From: Elioraea sp964533585
GTDB lineage: Bacteria > Pseudomonadota > Alphaproteobacteria > Acetobacterales > Acetobacteraceae
Assembly: GCA_964533585.1 (NCBI GenBank)
Contig: CAZHMM010000002.1
Span: 13,891 to 77,890 of the forward strand
Direction: 5' to 3'
Length of the DNA: 64,000 bases
Shown: piece after piece, positions 60,933-64,000 of the stretch
How positions within the stretch are numbered: the first letter of the stretch is position 1
Layout: each line of letters starts with the position of its first letter
Notes under the pieces: model-generated
Told to the model about the DNA's origin: nothing
The model's database searches: none
What the model saw: only the letters and a program-made list of their open reading frames with translations
Program-made: the position numbers and the translations under genes

Positions 60933-62801
60933 GTGATCCTGGGCACAGCGGGGCATGTTGACCACGGCAAGACCACGCTCGTGCGGGCCCTCACCGGGGT
61001 CGAGACCGACCGGCTGGCGGAGGAGCGCCGGCGCGGCATGACCATCGATCTCGGCTTCGCCTATGCGGGCGAGGGCGAGGCGCGGTTCGGCATCGTCGAT
61101 GTGCCGGGGCATGAGCGGTTCCTCGCCACCATGGTCGCCGGGGTGAGCGGGATCGCGGCGGCGCTGCTGTGCGTGGCCGCCGATGAGGGGCCGCGGGCGC
61201 AGACCGTCGAGCATCTGCGGGTGCTCGACCTGCTCGGCGTCGCGCGCGGCATCGTCGTGCTGACCCGGGCGGACCGGGCGGCGCCGGCGCGGATCGCCGC
61301 GGTCGGCGCCGAGATGCGGGCGCTGCTCGCCGGCACGTCGCTCGCGGACGCCCCGATGCTCGCGGTTTCGGGTGTCACGGGCGAGGGGATCGACGACCTC
61401 CGGGCCGCGATCGCCGCGCTCCGGTCGCCGGCGGCCGCGCCGAACGGCCAGGCGCGGCTGGCGGTGGACCGCGCCTTCGTGATCGACGGCGCCGGCGTGG
61501 TGGTCGCGGGGCTGCTGTCGGCCGGGCGATTGGCGGTCGGCGATGCGGTGGTGATCTCGCCGGCCGGCACGCGCGCGCGGGTGCGGGGTCTGCGCGCGAA
61601 TGACCGGCCGGTCGAGGCCGCCGTGGCGGGGGCGCGCGTGGCGGTCAATCTGGCCGGCGAGCGCATCGCCGCCGGGGTGGTCGAGCGGGGCGATTGGATC
61701 CTCGCGCCGAGCCTGCACTTGCCGACCGCGCGGGTGGATGCGCGGCTGGTCGGGCTCGCGGGCCGGCTGCCGCGCGCAGGCACGCTGCATGCCGGGGCCG
61801 CGCAGGTCGCCGTGCGGCTCGATCCGTTGGGCGAGGGGTTCGCAGCCTTCGCGCTCGGCCGCGCGCTGCCGCTGCTCGCCGGCGACCGTCTGCTGCTGCG
61901 CGGGCCATCGGGCGAGGTGGTCTGCGGCGGGGTCGTGCTGGATCCAGCGCCGCCGACGCGCGGCCGGCGCACGGCTGCGCGCCTGGCGCAGCTGCACGCC
62001 CTCGGCCTGAACGAAGACTTGGCCGCCACGTCGCTGCTCGCGCTGCCGCCCGGTCGGGTCGATGCCGAGGCCTTCGCCCGCGCCCGCAACCTGGACGACC
62101 CCGATTCGCTCTGGCGCGGCCTCGGCGCGGTGCGCCTCGGCCGCTGGGCGCTGACCCAGGCGGCGTGGTCAGCGCTGACCGCGGCGATCGAGACGGCGCT
62201 CGCGGCCCATCACGCGGCTCAGCCGGAGGCGTCCGGTCTCGGCGTGGCGGTGCTGCGGGCAGCCCTGCCCGACCGCCCGCCGCCCGACCTGGTGGACGCT
62301 GCGCTCGACCGGCTTGCCGGGGAGGGGCGGATCGCGCGGGTCGGGCCGCACTGGCGGCTGCCGGGCCACGCGCCGTCGCTGACGCCGGCCGAACGCGCGC
62401 GGGCCGATGCGCTGCTCCACCCGCTGATCGCGGCGGCCCTTCGCCCGCGCGCCGCGCATGACCTCGCCGCCGAGGTCGGGATCGAGCCGCGCACGGCGCT
62501 CGCCACGCTGCGCCGGCTCGCCCGGCTGGGCGAGGCGGTGGAGGTCGCACCGGGTCGATTTCTTGCCGCTGCTGCGTTGCCGGACCTGGCGTCGGCGCTG
62601 CTCGCCGTCCGCGACCCCGCCGGCCTCGTCCGCCCTGGCCCGTTCCGTGACGCCGCCCGTTGCGGGCGCAACATGGCGATCGTGCTGCTCGAATGGCTGG
62701 ACCGGATCGGCGTGACGGTGCGCCGGGGCGAGGCGCGCGTGGTGCGCGCGGACCGGCTCGGGCGGCTCGCCCCCCTGTCCGCGCCGCCGCCCGCGCCCTA
62801 G
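60933..62801 (+). CDS. selB: Selenocysteine-specific elongation factor SelB
   Basis: A 622-residue EF-Tu-like GTPase that brings Sec-tRNA to UGA codons. The G motifs are GHVDHGKTT near residue 7, DVPGHERF near 57, and TRAD near 111. Domains 2-3 follow to about residue 330, and winged-helix repeats for SECIS binding occupy the C-terminus (about 380-620; RADALLHPLIAAAL, TALATLRRLARLGE). GTG start. The usual neighbours selA and selD, and tRNA-Sec, are not visible in the window. Confidence 0.95.
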   Translation: MILGTAGHVDHGKTTLVRALTGVETDRLAEERRRGMTIDLGFAYAGEGEARFGIVDVPGHERFLATMVAGVSGIAAALLCVAADEGPRAQTVEHLRVLDLLGVARGIVVLTRADRAAPARIAAVGAEMRALLAGTSLADAPMLAVSGVTGEGIDDLRAAIAALRSPAAAPNGQARLAVDRAFVIDGAGVVVAGLLSAGRLAVGDAVVISPAGTRARVRGLRANDRPVEAAVAGARVAVNLAGERIAAGVVERGDWILAPSLHLPTARVDARLVGLAGRLPRAGTLHAGAAQVAVRLDPLGEGFAAFALGRALPLLAGDRLLLRGPSGEVVCGGVVLDPAPPTRGRRTAARLAQLHALGLNEDLAATSLLALPPGRVDAEAFARARNLDDPDSLWRGLGAVRLGRWALTQAAWSALTAAIETALAAHHAAQPEASGLGVAVLRAALPDRPPPDLVDAALDRLAGEGRIARVGPHWRLPGHAPSLTPAERARADALLHPLIAAALRPRAAHDLAAEVGIEPRTALATLRRLARLGEAVEVAPGRFLAAAALPDLASALLAVRDPAGLVRPGPFRDAARCGRNMAIVLLEWLDRIGVTVRRGEARVVRADRLGRLAPLSAPPPAP

Positions 62802-62810
62802 CCTGGGTCG

Positions 62811-63569
62811 ATGAACGATCGACCACGGACCATCCTGATCACCGGCGCCGCGAGCGGCATCGGTGCGGCGACTGCGCGGCGTCTGGCGGCCTCCGGCGTG
62901 GCGCTCGCGCTGCACACGCGCAAGAGCGAGGCCGCGCTCGCGGCGGTGGCGGAGCAGGCGCGCGCGGCCGGCGCGGCGGTCGAGACCATGCTGGGCGATC
63001 TCGGCGAGCCCGGGGTGCCGGCCGCGCTGATCGCGGGCGTCGTCGCCGCGTTCGGCGGGCTCGACGCGCTGGTCGCCAATGCCGGCTTCGCCGACCGCAC
63101 GCCCTGGGGCGAGCTCGACGACGCCACGCTCGCCCGCTCGCACGCGCCGATCGCGACCGGCTTCTTCGGCCTCGCGACCGCTGCACTGCCGCTGCTGGAC
63201 GGCGCCAGGGCCGGCCGAATCGTCGCGGTCAGCTCCTTCGTCGCGCACGCCTTCCGCCCGCGCGTGCCGATGTTCCCCGCCTCCGCCGCCGCCAAGGCGG
63301 CCGTCGAGGCGATGGTGAAGTCGCTCGCCATCATCCTCGCCCCGCGCGGGGTGACGGCGAACGCGGTCTGTCCCGGCTTCATCCGCAAGGACGCGGGCGC
63401 GCATGTCGCGCTGGCCGCCGGCGCGTCGAGCGCGGCCGAGGCCGAGATCCCGCTCGGCCGCAAGGGCGAGCCGGCCGAGGTCGCCGCCGCGATCGCCTTC
63501 CTGCTGTCGCCCGAGGCGAGCTACATCACCGGCCAGGTGCTGCACGTCGATGGCGGGCTCTGCATCTGA
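62811..63569 (+). CDS. SDR-family oxidoreductase with the catalytic Tyr replaced
   Basis: A 252-residue short-chain dehydrogenase. The NAD(P) motif is TGAASGIG near residue 11, and NAGF follows. The Tyr of the YxxxK triad is Ser158 (SAAAK, with Lys162 kept). The nearby SVSSF Ser is kept. So it can probably bind cofactor and fold normally, but catalysis by the standard mechanism is doubtful. It lies 9 nt downstream of selB and 18 nt upstream of a hydroxyacid dehydrogenase on the same strand. Confidence 0.85.
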   Translation: MNDRPRTILITGAASGIGAATARRLAASGVALALHTRKSEAALAAVAEQARAAGAAVETMLGDLGEPGVPAALIAGVVAAFGGLDALVANAGFADRTPWGELDDATLARSHAPIATGFFGLATAALPLLDGARAGRIVAVSSFVAHAFRPRVPMFPASAAAKAAVEAMVKSLAIILAPRGVTANAVCPGFIRKDAGAHVALAAGASSAAEAEIPLGRKGEPAEVAAAIAFLLSPEASYITGQVLHVDGGLCI

Positions 63570-63587
63570 TCCAACGGGGAGTGTGCG

Positions 63588-64000
63588 ATGCAGGTGGCGG
63601 TGATCGGCCTCGGCGCGATGGGGCTGGCGATGGCCGAGCGGCTGGCCGAGCGCGGCGAGGCGGTGCAGGGCTGGGATCGCGATCCGGCGCGGCGCAAGGC
63701 GGCGGAGACGGCCGGGGTGGCGGTCGCCGAGGATGCCGCCACCGGCGCCGAGGTGGTGATCCTGTCGCTGCCCAACGACGAGGCCGTGCGCGCGGTCGCC
63801 GCGACGCTGCCGGCCGCCGGGATGATGGCCGATGGCGTGGTGGTGGACACCTCCACCGTCGCGCCCGAGACGCCGCGGGCGCTGGCTCCAGGCTTCTCGG
63901 CCACGGGGCTCGCCTGGCTCGATGCGCCGGTCTCGGGCGGGCCGCACGGCGCGCGTTCGGGCAGGCTCACCATGATGGTCGGGGGCGAGGCCGAGGCGCT
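63588..64000 (+). CDS. NAD(P)-dependent beta-hydroxyacid dehydrogenase, 3' end outside window
   Basis: The first 137 residues of a 3-hydroxyisobutyrate dehydrogenase-like protein. The Rossmann motif GLGAMGLAMAERL is at residues 7-19, and DAPVSGGPHGARSG is the substrate-binding signature of the family. Substrates in this family include 3-hydroxyisobutyrate, tartronate semialdehyde and glyoxylate. The catalytic Lys expected farther along lies beyond the right edge. The start ATG at 63588 follows the SDR by 18 nt. Confidence 0.87.
   Translation, partial: MQVAVIGLGAMGLAMAERLAERGEAVQGWDRDPARRKAAETAGVAVAEDAATGAEVVILSLPNDEAVRAVAATLPAAGMMADGVVVDTSTVAPETPRALAPGFSATGLAWLDAPVSGGPHGARSGRLTMMVGGEAEA

Overview
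This is a 64 kb piece of a very GC-rich (about 70 percent by eye) bacterial chromosome. The gene content points to an alphaproteobacterium of the Rhodospirillales, most likely Acetobacteraceae (inference). Supporting features are a petABC cytochrome bc1 operon with a twin-arginine Rieske protein, a polyhydroxybutyrate-type 3-hydroxybutyrate dehydrogenase, a Bug-family solute-binding protein, and strong codon bias with long antisense shadow ORFs. Most of the window is ordinary metabolic chromosome. There are no insertion sequences, CRISPR arrays or rRNA genes. The sequence is a draft: a 100-N scaffold gap interrupts one gene.

Layout. 1-3.3 kb: 3-hydroxybutyrate dehydrogenase (cut by the left edge), an Lrp/AsnC regulator, thioredoxin reductase and a LysR regulator. 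3.3-3.75 kb: a non-coding stretch dense in hairpins and ending in a strong intrinsic terminator, possibly a small RNA gene. 3.75-4.6 kb: a haloacetate dehalogenase with every fluoroacetate-binding residue I could check. 4.6-12.1 kb: one long minus-strand run of a polyamine-type ABC transporter (potF-A-B/H-C/I order), two tandem paralogous aspartate aminotransferases and a double-GNAT protein. 12.4-17.75 kb: an isolated phage-tail-like block (two small paralogous proteins, a repeat-rich tail fibre, two further virion-like proteins) with an antisense tRNA-Thr inside it and no other phage genes. It may be a satellite fibre locus of a gene transfer agent or a prophage remnant. 17.8-25.7 kb: rhodanese, cysteine synthase, OsmC, hemF, petABC, mtnP and a cbpA/cbpM-like chaperone pair. 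25.7-32 kb: HAD hydrolase, a ligase-ACP-acyltransferase fusion, a Kef-type antiporter and a K+ channel broken by the assembly gap. 32-36.6 kb: a nucleotide-sugar epimerase and aminotransferase pair, a Bug protein and a GMC oxidoreductase. 36.7-41.9 kb: a PEP-carboxylase-like protein with altered catalytic residues, convergent with a coupled pair of unknown genes. 42-46.2 kb: enoyl-CoA hydratase, AlkA-type glycosylase, and a PepSY-like secreted protein divergent from an OmpR/EnvZ-type two-component pair. 46.2-54.8 kb: racemase-like protein, MFS transporter, YqaA membrane protein, propionyl-CoA synthetase, an MHYT-GGDEF-EAL protein and a DnaQ-type exonuclease. 54.8-60.8 kb: hemW with a palindromic repeat at its 5' end, a small unknown protein, an odd type I secretion ABC/HlyD fusion, GT2 plus GtrA, and a phosphoesterase. 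60.9-64 kb: selB, an SDR lacking its catalytic Tyr, and a beta-hydroxyacid dehydrogenase cut by the right edge.

The points most worth following up are the type I secretion fusion that has lost its ATPase half, the PEP-carboxylase-like protein with replaced active-site residues, the stand-alone tail-fibre locus with its 134-bp internal direct repeat, the cruciform repeat that encodes the N-terminus of HemW, the three 10-bp direct repeats upstream of the OmpR-type regulator, and the scaffold gap that appears to be an unmerged 55-nt contig overlap.
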